Shown: positions 1 through 9,894, counted from the stretch's first letter. The stretch is DNA of 64,000 nucleotides from Geoalkalibacter subterraneus (GCF_000827125.1 NZ_CP010311.1:372001-436000); one strand, 5' to 3'. Numbers and translations: made by a program. Notes: generated from the letters alone by a model not told the origin.

Positions 1-2313
1 GGAGACCTGGTTTTGCTGCAGGCCGGCGACAAGGTGCCCGCCGACATGCGGTTGATCAGGGTCAAGGATCTGCGGGTGGATGAAGCCCTTCTTACCGGCG
101 AGTCCCAGGCGGTGGCCAAACAGGTCGACCCGGTGGAGGAGGATGCCGTGCTGGGCGACCGCCTGAGTATGGCTTACTCCGGCACGGTGGTGACCTACGG
201 CCGGGCCTCCGGGGTGGTGGTGGCCACCGGCAAGCAGACGGAAATCGGCCGTATCAGTGAGATGCTGACAACGGTCGAAACAATCAGCACGCCCCTGTTG
301 CGCAAGATGGATGTGTTCGCACGCCGGCTCACGGGAGCCATCATTTTGCTGGGCGTCGGCGCCTTTGCGTTCGGGATGCTGGCACGCGACTACACGATGG
401 TGGAAATGTTCCTGGCGACGGTGGGGTTGATCGTTGCCGCTATCCCGGAGGGGCTGCCCGCCATCATCACGATCACCCTGGCTATCGGCGTACAGCGTAT
501 GGCGCGGCGCAAGGCCATTATCCGCCGCCTACCGGCGGTGGAAACCCTGGGCGCGGTAACGGTGATCTGCTCCGATAAAACAGGGACGTTGACCCGTAAC
601 GAAATGATGGTGCGCGATGTCGTATGCGCCGACGCCTCGTTTGAGGTCGAGGGCGACGGCTATGATCCTCATGGTGAGGTTCTGCGTGACGGCCAATCGG
701 TCGAAGTGAGCGATTACCCGCTGCTTGGCGACCTGGCTCGTGTCGGCTTGTTGTGCAACGACTCGACGCTGGATACCGACGACAATGAGCAGTGGAGGAT
801 TCATGGCGATCCTACCGAGGGAGCGTTGCTCACCCTGGGGCTTAAGCTCGGGCTTGACGCTGAGCGCGAAGCGGATGATCTGCCGCGCACCGACGCGATT
901 CCCTTCGAGTCCGAGCACCGTTTTATGGCAACGCTGCATCACGATCATGAGGGCAATGCCTTTATCTTCCTCAAAGGGGCGCCGGAGCGCGTGCTGGAGC
1001 TGTGCCGCCGGCAGCGACAGGGTGATGAAGAGGTGGAGCTTGATGAGGATCTCTGGCGCGATGCTGCCGAGAAGCTTGCCGGTAACGGCCGGCGAGTTCT
1101 GGCTCTGGCCTGGCGGCAGACCGATTCCGATCGGCACGATCTCGCCTTTGATGACATCAGCGAGTTTACCCTGCTGGGGCTGGTGGGAATTACCGATCCA
1201 CCGCGCCCGGAGGCAATTGAGGCAGTCAAACGCTGTCGCACGGCAGGCATCGGCGTGAAGATGATTACCGGCGACCACGCCCGCACCGCCTTGGCCATCG
1301 GCCGGGATATGGGGATCGGCGATGGCGAGCGGGTCGTGACGGGCGCCGAAATCGAGGATGCCGCCGACGAGCGTTTATCCGAATGGGTGCGCGAGGTTGA
1401 TGTATTTGCCCGCACCAGTCCTGAGCACAAACTGCGTCTGGTGCGCGCCCTGCAGGCGAACGGCGAGATCTCCGCCATGACCGGAGACGGCGTCAACGAC
1501 GCCCCCGCCCTCAAGCGCGCCGACGTGGGGGTGGCCATGGGGATCAAGGGCACCGAGGTTTCCAAGGAGGCCTCTGAGATGGTTCTTGCCGATGACAACT
1601 TCGCCTCCATTGTCGACGCCGTGGAGGAGGGGCGCACGGTTTACGACAATATTCGCAAGTCCATCACCTTCATTCTGCCCACCAACGGCGGCGAGGCTTT
1701 TGTGCTGCTGGCGGCGATCGCCCTTGGACGGGTGATGCCGATTACGCCGGTGCAGATCCTGTGGATCAACATGATCACGGCGGTCACCCTGGCTTTGTCG
1801 CTGGCCTTCGAGCCGCCGGAGAAGGATATCATGACGCGTCCTCCCCGTCCGCCGAAGGAGCCGATCCTTTCCCTGTTTCTGGGGTGGCGTATCCTGTACG
1901 TCTCCCTGATCCTGCTGGCGGGCACTTTCGGGCTGTACATCTACGAGCGCGAAACCGGGGCCGATATCGAAGTGGCGCGCACCGTGGCGGTCAACACCCT
2001 GGTCATGTTTGAAGCTTTCTACCTGCTCAACTGCCGCTACCTGCACCGCAGCGTCGTGTCGCGGGAAGGGCTGCTGGGCAACCGACTGGCGCTCTATGCC
2101 ATCGGGCTGGTCGTTGTTTTTCAGTTGCTGTTCACCTATGCGCCGCCGCTGCAGTTTCTGTTTTCGACGGCACCTCTGGACGGCGCCGCCTGGCTGAGGG
2201 TCGTGCTGATCGCCTCGACGGTATTTTTCCTGGTTGAGCTGGAGAAGGTCTTGTTCAAGGGGTTGCACCGCGAGGCGCGTGGGCTTGAACCGCGCAGGGA
2301 GGGGGAAGCATGA
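1..2313 (+). CDS. Cation-transporting P-type ATPase (P2 type), 5' end cut by window
   Basis: ATP-driven cation pump of the inner membrane. The frame is open from base 1, so the N-terminal tail, M1-M2 and most of the actuator domain lie outside the window. Visible in order are the actuator TGES motif near residue 30, M4 with PEGLP (the SERCA Glu309 region), the phosphorylation motif DKTGTLT with Asp192, the hinge MTGDGVNDAP near residue 495, NGGE in M5, and the remaining C-terminal membrane segments. This resembles Ca2+/Mn2+ P2A pumps. However, M6 reads WINMITAV, with Ala594 where SERCA has the ligand Asp800, so the transported ion is uncertain. The stop overlaps the next gene's start (ATGA), implying translational coupling to the flavocytochrome. 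Confidence 0.93.
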   Translation, partial: GDLVLLQAGDKVPADMRLIRVKDLRVDEALLTGESQAVAKQVDPVEEDAVLGDRLSMAYSGTVVTYGRASGVVVATGKQTEIGRISEMLTTVETISTPLLRKMDVFARRLTGAIILLGVGAFAFGMLARDYTMVEMFLATVGLIVAAIPEGLPAIITITLAIGVQRMARRKAIIRRLPAVETLGAVTVICSDKTGTLTRNEMMVRDVVCADASFEVEGDGYDPHGEVLRDGQSVEVSDYPLLGDLARVGLLCNDSTLDTDDNEQWRIHGDPTEGALLTLGLKLGLDAEREADDLPRTDAIPFESEHRFMATLHHDHEGNAFIFLKGAPERVLELCRRQRQGDEEVELDEDLWRDAAEKLAGNGRRVLALAWRQTDSDRHDLAFDDISEFTLLGLVGITDPPRPEAIEAVKRCRTAGIGVKMITGDHARTALAIGRDMGIGDGERVVTGAEIEDAADERLSEWVREVDVFARTSPEHKLRLVRALQANGEISAMTGDGVNDAPALKRADVGVAMGIKGTEVSKEASEMVLADDNFASIVDAVEEGRTVYDNIRKSITFILPTNGGEAFVLLAAIALGRVMPITPVQILWINMITAVTLALSLAFEPPEKDIMTRPPRPPKEPILSLFLGWRILYVSLILLAGTFGLYIYERETGADIEVARTVAVNTLVMFEAFYLLNCRYLHRSVVSREGLLGNRLALYAIGLVVVFQLLFTYAPPLQFLFSTAPLDGAAWLRVVLIASTVFFLVELEKVLFKGLHREARGLEPRREGEA

Positions 2314-3626
2314 TTCTTTTTTGTCGGGCGGCTTTCTGGATTGCCGTTTATCTTGCCCTCGTTCTGGTGCCGCTTTTTGCCCTGTTGATCGGGCCGCGGC
2401 CGGCGGGCAGCGGTTTCTGGTGGGATCTTTCGCTGGCGCTGGGGTTCGCCGGCACCACCATGATGGCGGTGATGTTTTTTCTCACCGCCCGCTTCCAGCG
2501 GGCAACGGCTCCATTCGGCATTGACCTGGTCTACTATTTTCACCGCTGGATCTCTCTGGGCGCCGCGCTGTTCGTGGTGCTTCACCCCGTTCTGTTCGTG
2601 GTTCAGGACTCGTATGCCCTGCACATGTTTCACCCCGCGGTGATGGGCTGGGAGCTGTGGTCCGGAGTGGGGTCGGCGCTGGCGCTGGCGGCGATTATGG
2701 TGACCTCGCTGTGGCGCAAACCGTTGCGGATTCACTATGACGCATGGCGCGTATGGCATGCTCTGCTGGCTGTTATTGCGCTGGCGCTGGCGCTGGTGCA
2801 CATTGCCGGAATCGGATATTACAGTGGGGAACCCTGGAAAAAAGGGTTGTGGCTGGTCATCGGCCTGAGCTGTGTGGCGGTCGTGGTTTATGTGCGGTTG
2901 ATCAAGCCGACCGCGATGCTGAAGCGTCCCTGGCGGGTGACGGAGGTCATCGAGGAGCGGGGCAGCACCTGGACTCTCGTTCTGCGTCCCGAACACCATG
3001 CAGGATTTCTTTTTCTGCCGGGACAGTTCGCCTGGTTGACTTTGGAGCGCTCCCCTTTTGCCATGAAAGAGCATCCCTTCTCCATTGCCTCGAGCGCCGA
3101 GAACCCGCTCGAGCTGCGTTTCACCATTAAAGAGCTGGGCGATTTCACCCGCCGTATCGGTCAGATCAAGCGGGGAACCAAGGCCTGGATTGATGGGCCC
3201 TACGGCACTTTCAGCATCGACCGCATGCAGGCTCCGGGTTATGTTTTTGTTGCCGGCGGTGTTGGCATCGCACCGATCATGTCGATGCTGCGTACTCTCG
3301 ATGAACGCGGCGACAAGCGGCCGCTGCAGCTTTTTTATGCCTATCATACCTGGGAGCGGTTGACGTTCCGTGAGGAACTTGAAGAGTTGCGTGGTCGTCT
3401 CGACCTGGATATTGTCTATGTTCTGAACGATCCGCCGTCGGACTGGGAAGGCGAAACAGGATATCTGACCGAGGACATTTTTGCCCGTCACCTTTGTGCT
3501 GGCCGTTCTCAGCTGGAATGTTTCATCTGCGGGCCGACTCCCATGATCGAAGTGGCGGAAAAATCTCTGGCGCACCAGGGGGTTCCCCGCGGTCAGATCC
3601 ACTCGGAATTGTTCGACCTGGTTTAA
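2310..3626 (+). CDS. Ferric reductase-like flavocytochrome (heme membrane domain + FAD/NAD(P)H module)
   Basis: Membrane oxidoreductase of 438 residues. The first ~200 residues hold about six hydrophobic helices with histidines suited to b-heme ligation (for example in YYFHRW and VVLHPVLF), as in the ferric reductase-like transmembrane family. The C-terminal half is a ferredoxin-NADP reductase module: FAD-binding HPFSIASS near residue 253, nucleotide-binding GGVGIAPIMSML near residue 316, and the terminal CGPTPM. No 2Fe-2S ferredoxin domain follows. By family it moves electrons from NAD(P)H through FAD and heme across the membrane; the acceptor is unknown. ATG overlaps the ATPase stop by 4 bases. 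Confidence 0.9.
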   Translation: MILFCRAAFWIAVYLALVLVPLFALLIGPRPAGSGFWWDLSLALGFAGTTMMAVMFFLTARFQRATAPFGIDLVYYFHRWISLGAALFVVLHPVLFVVQDSYALHMFHPAVMGWELWSGVGSALALAAIMVTSLWRKPLRIHYDAWRVWHALLAVIALALALVHIAGIGYYSGEPWKKGLWLVIGLSCVAVVVYVRLIKPTAMLKRPWRVTEVIEERGSTWTLVLRPEHHAGFLFLPGQFAWLTLERSPFAMKEHPFSIASSAENPLELRFTIKELGDFTRRIGQIKRGTKAWIDGPYGTFSIDRMQAPGYVFVAGGVGIAPIMSMLRTLDERGDKRPLQLFYAYHTWERLTFREELEELRGRLDLDIVYVLNDPPSDWEGETGYLTEDIFARHLCAGRSQLECFICGPTPMIEVAEKSLAHQGVPRGQIHSELFDLV

Positions 3627-3665
3627 CCCGGAGTTTTTCCCGATTCGTGATGACAGGACGGTGTT

Positions 3666-3758
3666 ATGCGTCTTCTTTTTGCCAAAATGCTGGCCTTGGT
3701 CAGCACGCTGTTGATTCTGCTGCTGGCAGTCATCTTTGCCTGGCTGCAAAATGCCTGA
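3666..3758 (+). CDS. Possible 30-residue single-pass membrane peptide upstream of tamA
   Basis: An ATG opens a 30-codon frame starting MRLLFAKMLALV, with one continuous hydrophobic stretch (residues 8-26) ending in WLQNA. Its stop lies 8 bases into the tamA frame (ATG at 3751), the arrangement expected for translational coupling. The upstream Shine-Dalgarno is weak (GGACGG). There is no family I recognise, and short hydrophobic frames arise by chance in GC-rich DNA, so this is a tentative call. Confidence 0.35.
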   Translation: MRLLFAKMLALVSTLLILLLAVIFAWLQNA

Positions 3759-5547
3759 CCTCTTCGCTTCCCGCAAGCGCCGCGGCTTAATGCTGCGGGA
3801 AGCGATTATTCTGTTTCTGACCGCAGCGCTTCTGCTTCTGGGGGGACTGTCAGCTCACGCACAGCAAGCGAGAGTCGAACTCAGGGTCGATGGAGTCCGC
3901 GACGATGCGCTGGCCAACGTGGAGCAGGCCCTGGAACTGCCCCGCGGGCTGGTGCGCGACGGGCGGATCAACAAACTGTGGCTGCGGCGTTTCGAACGAC
4001 AGATCCCCGAGAAGGCGGCGCGCGCCCTGGAGCCTTTCGGCTATTATCAACCGGTCGTGGAAGTCGAGCGCGAGGAGTTCGAGCGTAACAGCGTGCGCCT
4101 GCGGGTGAAGGTCGACCCGGGGCCCGTGGTCAGGATCAAGGGGCGCCGACTGCTGATTGAAGGCGATGCCCCGCGGGTTCTTCGCAGCAGGCTCGATTCC
4201 TTTCCGCTGGCCCCGGGCGAGAGGCTGCTGCACGTTCCTTATGAAAAAGCCAAGGGTGAGCTGCTGGGAGTGGCGCTCGACCTGGGGTTTCTGGATGCCC
4301 GCTACACACGTCACGTCATCCGGGTCGATCCGCAGGAAAACAGCGCCGTACTTGAACTGACCCTCGATCCCGGCCCCCGTTACCATTTCGGGGACATCAG
4401 CCTTGAGGGCGCCCCCGATTATCCCGAGCGATTTCTGCGCCGCTATGTGGCGGTGCGCTCCGGCGATACCTTCTCCTACGACAGCCTCAGTGACACACAG
4501 CGCAATTTTCTCGACAGCGATCGTTTCCGCAACGTCGTTGTCAACCCCCGTAAGGACGAGGCGCGGGATAATCAGGTGCCCGTCGATATTCGGCTTGAGC
4601 CTTCCTCGCGCAAGCGCCTGCGTCCCGGCATCGGTTACGGCACCGACACCGGCGCGCGCATTTCTCTGCGCTACCAGGATGTCAACCTCTGGCACAAAGG
4701 GCATGAACTCGAACTTGAGGCCCTGCTGGCCGAACTGCGTCAGTCCGGTACTGCAGCCTACATTCTGCCCGGCTACCGCAATGTCGACACCATGTTCGCG
4801 CTGCGGGGCGGCTACCAGCGCGAGGATCTCGATCCCTATGAGACCGAGTACCTGTTTGCTGAAGCGGAGCGGATGGTCGGCTATACACAGGGGCGGCAAT
4901 CGTCGGTTTACCTGCGTTATCAACTGGAAAAATCGACTGTCGGCGGAGAGAGCATTGACAGCAATTTTCTGATGCCCGGATTTCGCTACAGTCAGGTGCG
5001 CTTCGATCACCCGGTGCGACCGAGCAAGGGGTACCGCTATCGCTTTGAGACGCGCGGAACCTACAGCGGGTTGCTGTCAGACATTACCCTCGGCCAGATC
5101 CTCGGTGAGGGTAATCTGCTGGTGCGTCTGCCGTGGCGTAATTTTATCCATCTGCGCATGCAGTTCGGGACCACCATTCAGGATGATCCGATAGAAAATA
5201 TCCCAGCTTCGCTGCGCTTTTTCGCCGGTGGTGATTATAGCGTTCGCGGCTACGGTTACCAGACCCTGGGGCCGCGCAATGACGAGGGCGAGGTGGTGGG
5301 CGGCAAGCATCTGCTGGTCGGCAGCGTCGAGTTGGAGCATCGTTTCAGCGGCAATTGGGCGATGGCGGCCTTTTTCGATATCGGCAATGCCTTCAACCGT
5401 TTTACCTATATCAACGCGGCCCGCTCCGCCGGGGCCGGCGTGCGTTACTACTCACCGGTAGGCCCGGTGCGGCTGGATCTTGCGCGCCAGCTCGGCGAGG
5501 ATGACCCAAGCTGGCGCCTGCACGTGGGGATCGGTCTCGGATGGTAA
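3751..5547 (+). CDS. tamA: TamA/BamA-family outer-membrane assembly protein
   Basis: Outer-membrane beta-barrel protein of 598 residues with an N-terminal signal sequence (hydrophobic stretch ending SAHA before QQARVEL). POTRA-type periplasmic repeats occupy roughly residues 25-270, and a D15/Omp85 surface-antigen barrel fills the rest, with the FFAGGDYSVRGYGYQ motif near residue 490. In TamA this barrel partners with inner-membrane TamB, and tamB follows immediately with a 7-base overlap. I chose ATG 3751. A TTG at 3736 and an ATG at 3790, directly before the signal peptide, are alternatives. None has a strong ribosome binding site, so coupling to the small upstream frame may matter. Confidence 0.9.
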   Translation: MPDLFASRKRRGLMLREAIILFLTAALLLLGGLSAHAQQARVELRVDGVRDDALANVEQALELPRGLVRDGRINKLWLRRFERQIPEKAARALEPFGYYQPVVEVEREEFERNSVRLRVKVDPGPVVRIKGRRLLIEGDAPRVLRSRLDSFPLAPGERLLHVPYEKAKGELLGVALDLGFLDARYTRHVIRVDPQENSAVLELTLDPGPRYHFGDISLEGAPDYPERFLRRYVAVRSGDTFSYDSLSDTQRNFLDSDRFRNVVVNPRKDEARDNQVPVDIRLEPSSRKRLRPGIGYGTDTGARISLRYQDVNLWHKGHELELEALLAELRQSGTAAYILPGYRNVDTMFALRGGYQREDLDPYETEYLFAEAERMVGYTQGRQSSVYLRYQLEKSTVGGESIDSNFLMPGFRYSQVRFDHPVRPSKGYRYRFETRGTYSGLLSDITLGQILGEGNLLVRLPWRNFIHLRMQFGTTIQDDPIENIPASLRFFAGGDYSVRGYGYQTLGPRNDEGEVVGGKHLLVGSVELEHRFSGNWAMAAFFDIGNAFNRFTYINAARSAGAGVRYYSPVGPVRLDLARQLGEDDPSWRLHVGIGLGW

Positions 5548-8500
5548 GAGTTTTTGTAAGACGCATACTGCCTTATGCCTTTGCTCTGCTGGCACTGCTG
5601 CTGACGCTGCTGTTGGCGGCGCTGTTCTGGTTGACGATGACATCCTCTGGTTCCAGGGCCCTTTTGGCAGCAGTCTCCACCTGGACACCTGTTCAAATCC
5701 AATTCCAGATCCTTGATGGTTCGCTGTGGCGTGGTCTGACTCTTGAAGCGGCGCAGGTGCGCTGGCCCGATGGAGAAGTCCGCATCGGACGACTGGCGAC
5801 GCGTTGGACGCCCCTGTCCCTGGTGCGGGGTGAGCTGGTGGTTGAGCTGATCGAAGCCGACACCGTCGAGGTCTCCTGGCAGGAGAGCGCCCCCCCAGCG
5901 CCCCCCGAGGCGGGGGATCCCTTTCGGCTTGAATGGCCGGGTCTGGAGGGGCTCCCGCTCAAGCTCAGCGCCCGGATCGTTTCTCTGAAGCTGGACGATG
6001 TGCGGATCGCGCCGCCGGGTGCGCAGCCCATAGCGGTGGAACGGCTTCACGCCGCGGTGCAATGGGATCATGGGATACTGCGGGTGGAATCCCTTGATCT
6101 GCGCGCCGACGCTGGGGCGGCGGCCGGCGATCTGGCTGTCGGGCTGGATGCGCCGCTGCTGCAGCTCGCCCTCGATCTGCGGGCGAGGGCGATCGAAGGG
6201 CAGATCGCGTCGGTACGGATTGAGAGCAACCTGACGGCTGCCGAAGGGCGGTCGCTGCCATCGGGTCCCCTGCGGGTTGTGGCCGACATGGTCGATCAGC
6301 CCGATCTGGAACTGGAAGGTACCCTTGTGCCGGCTTCCGGACGCGTTACCGCCGAGAACTGGCGACTGCGCAGAACGGGAGTTTCCGGCGAGGTGCATCT
6401 CAACGGATTTTTCTCCTGGCAGGAGACCCTCCCCCAGGCCGATCTGCAGATCATTCTCGATCAGCTTGATCTTGAACCGCAAGCCGGTTGGCCGACGCTT
6501 CTTGACGGCACCCTGTCCGTATCCGGTGGCCCCGATGCCTATCAGGGTTCATTCGGTCTGCACAATGCACGCCCCGGGTGGGAAAATCTGGCCGTGGCGG
6601 GAGAACTGCGAGGCGACCTTGAACATCTTGAGCTGACTGCACTCAACGGGCGTTGGCTCGAGGGGACGTTCGATGATGGACGCGTCAGCCTGAACTGGAC
6701 ACAAGGCCTCGAACTTGCCCTGCAGTTGACCGCACGCGGCCTGAACCCGGAACTGTTTGAAGGCGCGCCGCACGGTGACCTCAATTTTATGTTGACGGGT
6801 GAAGGGAGGTTCGCGCCGCAGCAGCCCCCACAGGGGTGGGCGCGACTCGAACTGGCACCCAGTCACCTGCAGGGGCATGCGCTGAATGGTCTGGTCGCTG
6901 CCCGCGCCGAGGATCAGGATCTCATTGTGGATGAGTTGAGTCTGAAAGGGGAAGGCTTTGCCGTAGAAGCCCAGGGGCGGTTGCAGGAGAAAATCGGCTT
7001 GAGCTTTATCATCAAGGACGCCGGAAAGCTCCTCCCCGATATGGCGGGTCAGGCCGAGGGGGAGGGGTGGTTCGCCTGGGCTGAGGGAGAGCCGCGAGGC
7101 GCGCTGGTCGCGGCAGGTGAAGATCTGGCCTATGAAGAGCTGAGCATTGACCGCTGGTTGCTCGATGTCGAGTGGCCCGGCATGAATCGCCCTTTGCGTG
7201 GTGATGCCCGGGTGGAAGGTCTGATGACCCGGGTTCTGGCTCTGGAGGAGGTCACGGCTGGTCTGACAGGGGTGCCGGATGACCATGAATTGAGGCTGGC
7301 GGCTGACTGGGGGACCGGGCAGGCGCAGGCGCTGGTACAGGGCTCCCTGCGGGATCAGCAGTGGCAGGGGGTCATCGAACGGCTGGAAGGCGAAGAGGCG
7401 GACCTGGGCCATTGGCAAAGCCTCAAACCCGTTGTGCTTCAGCTCTCCGCACAGCAGGCGCGGATTGCCGATCTGGTGCTTGAATCCAGCCTCGGCGGTG
7501 AACTGGCTGCTGACGCCGAGCTGTCCTTTTCGCCTCTGCGGGGCGAGATCGAAGGGGCCTGGCGCAAACTTTCTCTGGCGCATTTCAACCCCTGGATTGC
7601 GGCGCTTCAACTCGAGGGAGAGAGTTCCGGCGATCTGCAATGGCTGTTGGACGGGGCTGAGCAGATGGATCTCTATGCAGATCTGCGGGCGACGGCTACG
7701 GTGCAGCATGGCAGTGAGGATCTGGTGCTGGATGAAGTGCTGGTGGAGCTGGCCTGGGACCGCCAGGGGCTTGAGCTCGACGGACAGGTTGATTTTGGTA
7801 TTGGTGGCCTGGTCAGTCTTGCCGCAGAATCCCCGCAATCGGGGCGGCTTGCCCTGCCTGACCCCCTGGATTTCCGGGTTTCCTGGGACAATTTTCTGCT
7901 AGAGAAACTCGAAGGGTTCGTGCCGGCTGGAGTTCAGCTTGAGGGCGAATGGCTGGGACGTCTTGAGGGGCGCCTCGGGCCCGGCAACATTTTAGCTGTG
8001 GAGGGGACCAGCCTGGTTTCCGAGGGACTTCTGCGCCGCCGGGACGAGGACGGCGAGTGGTCCGTTGCGCTGCGGCAGGCCGAGGTCCTCTGGCAGTGGC
8101 GCGACGAAACTCTGCAGGGCGAACTCGATCTGGCCCTGGGCGATTTCGGCGAGGCGACGGCGACCTTTCAACTGCCGCTGCCCGCGCGACTTATCACCGC
8201 ATTCGAAGACGAAGGAGCGGTGAGTGTACAGGCGCAGGCTCACATGCGCGAGCAGGGCCTGCTTGAGATGCTGCTGCCCGGCCTCGCTGAAGACATTGCC
8301 GGGGAGCTGGCCCTTGATGCTCAGGTTGGCGGCACTTGGCAGGAGCCGCGCTGGCAGGGCGATTTTTCGCTGATGAAGGCTGGAGCCACCCTGCCGGCCG
8401 CCGGTCTGGTGCTCGATGACATCGAGGTCGCCGGGCGCATCGTCGAGCGACGTATCGAAGTGGAGCGCCTGCAGGTGCGCTCGGGGCCGGGGGTGTTGAC

Positions 8501-9488
8501 CGGCCGCGCTCAACTTGACCTGGGAGATTTCTCCGCCCCTGTTTATACGGGCGAGATCAAGGGGAGCAAAGTGCAGGTGATGAACCTGCCGGAGTTGCAG
8601 ATCCAGGTCTCTCCCGACCTGACTTTTCGCGGGCGCCCTGATGCGCTCGCGGTGAGTGGCAAAGTGCATGTTCCTGTTTTTCTTGTCTACGACTGGCAGA
8701 ATGAGGGGATGGTCAAGCCCAGCAGCGATGTGGAGATTGTCGGCAAACAGAGTGAGCCGGAGCCTGCCAGGCCTTTCGACCTGGATCTCGATGTCAATGT
8801 GACGCTCGGCGAACGCGTCATTCTGAAGGCCATGGGGCTTGATGCGCGACTCGAAGGCGGGTTGACGCTGGTGACCAATGAACGGCGCGATTTTATCGGT
8901 CAGGGGGAGATCCGTGTCGCGCAGGGGCATTACGCGGCCTATGGCCTCAAGCTGCCCATTACTCGCGGTCGGCTGCTGTTCGCCGGCGGGCCGGTGGACC
9001 GCCCCGGTCTCGACATCCTGGCGTTGCGAAAGGTAGGCGAGGTGCGCGCCGGGGTGCAGGTGACCGGCACGGCTCGAGCGCCCCGGGTCAAGCTCTACTC
9101 CGAACCGGGCATGCCCGACACCGACATCCTCTCCTATATTGTTCTCGGGCGCCCCCTGGGAGAAAGCGGCGGACAGACCGATGTGCTGATGCTGGCGGCG
9201 GGCGCTCTGCTGTCACAGGGAGAATCGGCAGCGCTGCAGGACAAACTCAAGCGGCGCCTGGGGATTGATGTCATCGAGGTGGAAAGCGGCACTGGCGATG
9301 TAGAGGCCTCCATGTTGACGGTGGGTAAATACCTGACCCCCGATCTCTACGTGAGTTTCGGTCAGGCGTTGTTTGGCGAAGCGAGCGTGGCGCGAATGCG
9401 TTACAGCCTGAGCGAGAAGTGGGATTTTGAATCCCAGTTTGGAACCGTCAGCGGCGCTGATCTCTATTACAAGATCCACTTCGATTGA
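5541..9488 (+). CDS. tamB: TamB translocation and assembly module protein (DUF490 C-terminus)
   Basis: A 1315-residue protein with one N-terminal membrane anchor (residues ~9-32), then a very long acidic, beta-rich periplasmic region of repeating amphipathic strands. It ends in the TamB/DUF490 domain (from about residue 1000: VVLGRPLGESGGQ near 1205, terminating in YYKIHFD). By family, TamB is an inner-membrane-anchored beta-taco bridge that works with TamA in outer-membrane protein insertion and phospholipid transport to the outer membrane. Its ATG overlaps the tamA stop, so the two are co-translated. Length is at the usual size for the family. Confidence 0.93.
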   Translation: MVRVFVRRILPYAFALLALLLTLLLAALFWLTMTSSGSRALLAAVSTWTPVQIQFQILDGSLWRGLTLEAAQVRWPDGEVRIGRLATRWTPLSLVRGELVVELIEADTVEVSWQESAPPAPPEAGDPFRLEWPGLEGLPLKLSARIVSLKLDDVRIAPPGAQPIAVERLHAAVQWDHGILRVESLDLRADAGAAAGDLAVGLDAPLLQLALDLRARAIEGQIASVRIESNLTAAEGRSLPSGPLRVVADMVDQPDLELEGTLVPASGRVTAENWRLRRTGVSGEVHLNGFFSWQETLPQADLQIILDQLDLEPQAGWPTLLDGTLSVSGGPDAYQGSFGLHNARPGWENLAVAGELRGDLEHLELTALNGRWLEGTFDDGRVSLNWTQGLELALQLTARGLNPELFEGAPHGDLNFMLTGEGRFAPQQPPQGWARLELAPSHLQGHALNGLVAARAEDQDLIVDELSLKGEGFAVEAQGRLQEKIGLSFIIKDAGKLLPDMAGQAEGEGWFAWAEGEPRGALVAAGEDLAYEELSIDRWLLDVEWPGMNRPLRGDARVEGLMTRVLALEEVTAGLTGVPDDHELRLAADWGTGQAQALVQGSLRDQQWQGVIERLEGEEADLGHWQSLKPVVLQLSAQQARIADLVLESSLGGELAADAELSFSPLRGEIEGAWRKLSLAHFNPWIAALQLEGESSGDLQWLLDGAEQMDLYADLRATATVQHGSEDLVLDEVLVELAWDRQGLELDGQVDFGIGGLVSLAAESPQSGRLALPDPLDFRVSWDNFLLEKLEGFVPAGVQLEGEWLGRLEGRLGPGNILAVEGTSLVSEGLLRRRDEDGEWSVALRQAEVLWQWRDETLQGELDLALGDFGEATATFQLPLPARLITAFEDEGAVSVQAQAHMREQGLLEMLLPGLAEDIAGELALDAQVGGTWQEPRWQGDFSLMKAGATLPAAGLVLDDIEVAGRIVERRIEVERLQVRSGPGVLTGRAQLDLGDFSAPVYTGEIKGSKVQVMNLPELQIQVSPDLTFRGRPDALAVSGKVHVPVFLVYDWQNEGMVKPSSDVEIVGKQSEPEPARPFDLDLDVNVTLGERVILKAMGLDARLEGGLTLVTNERRDFIGQGEIRVAQGHYAAYGLKLPITRGRLLFAGGPVDRPGLDILALRKVGEVRAGVQVTGTARAPRVKLYSEPGMPDTDILSYIVLGRPLGESGGQTDVLMLAAGALLSQGESAALQDKLKRRLGIDVIEVESGTGDVEASMLTVGKYLTPDLYVSFGQALFGEASVARMRYSLSEKWDFESQFGTVSGADLYYKIHFD

Positions 9489-9507
9489 TGCGCAGACCAC
9501 CCGACGG

Positions 9508-9894
9508 TTATTTGGGCGGCGTTCTGCGTTTCCAGTTCTCCCCGTCGATATAATTGAAAACCGTACCGCGCCAGTAAAGGGCTTCCGGCGGCAGGTTTTC
9601 ACTGTGGACGCGCAGAGCGGTACGGTTGCCGGTTGCGATCTCGTTTGAACTGCTGCCGGGACGCACCGCATCACTGTATCCCGCCATGGCACTGCCTGAG
9701 AGGTTGACAAAATTCCACAACGGGACCTGGGTGCGGGGCAGGACCACAAAAAGCAGCGCCACCAGGGGGATGGCGGCGACCGGCATCAGCAGCCCGGTGA
9801 CGGCCAGCTTGACGGTGCGCACCTTACCCTGCAGGGTCCGGTTGGCGAGCCGTTCAATCAGCGCGTTGAATGCCTGTGCGGTTGATGTCGACAT
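9508..9894 (-). pseudogene. Remnant of a TgpA/DUF3488 transglutaminase-like membrane protein
   Basis: The 128-codon frame matches only the middle of TgpA-type proteins: one last hydrophobic helix (LLMPVAAIPLVALLFVVLP), the conserved stretch LPRTQVPLWNF, then GYSDAVRPGS, ATGNRTALRV and LPPEALYWRGTVFNYIDGE. In intact members several membrane helices precede this and a transglutaminase core with a Cys-His-Asp triad follows. Here the frame stops at RRTPPK, just 19 bases from the convergent tamB stop. No Shine-Dalgarno precedes the first ATG. I read it as a gene fragment left by deletion. It could also be expressed as a short membrane protein, but nothing supports that. Confidence 0.6.

Noticed and set aside
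2136-3776. A 546-codon antisense frame over the flavocytochrome
   Set aside because: Composition is typical of antisense shadows, and it conflicts with a complete conserved gene.
9213-9749. A 178-codon minus-strand frame across the tamB 3' end
   Set aside because: It runs antisense through the conserved DUF490 end of tamB and overlaps the better-supported TgpA remnant in another frame.
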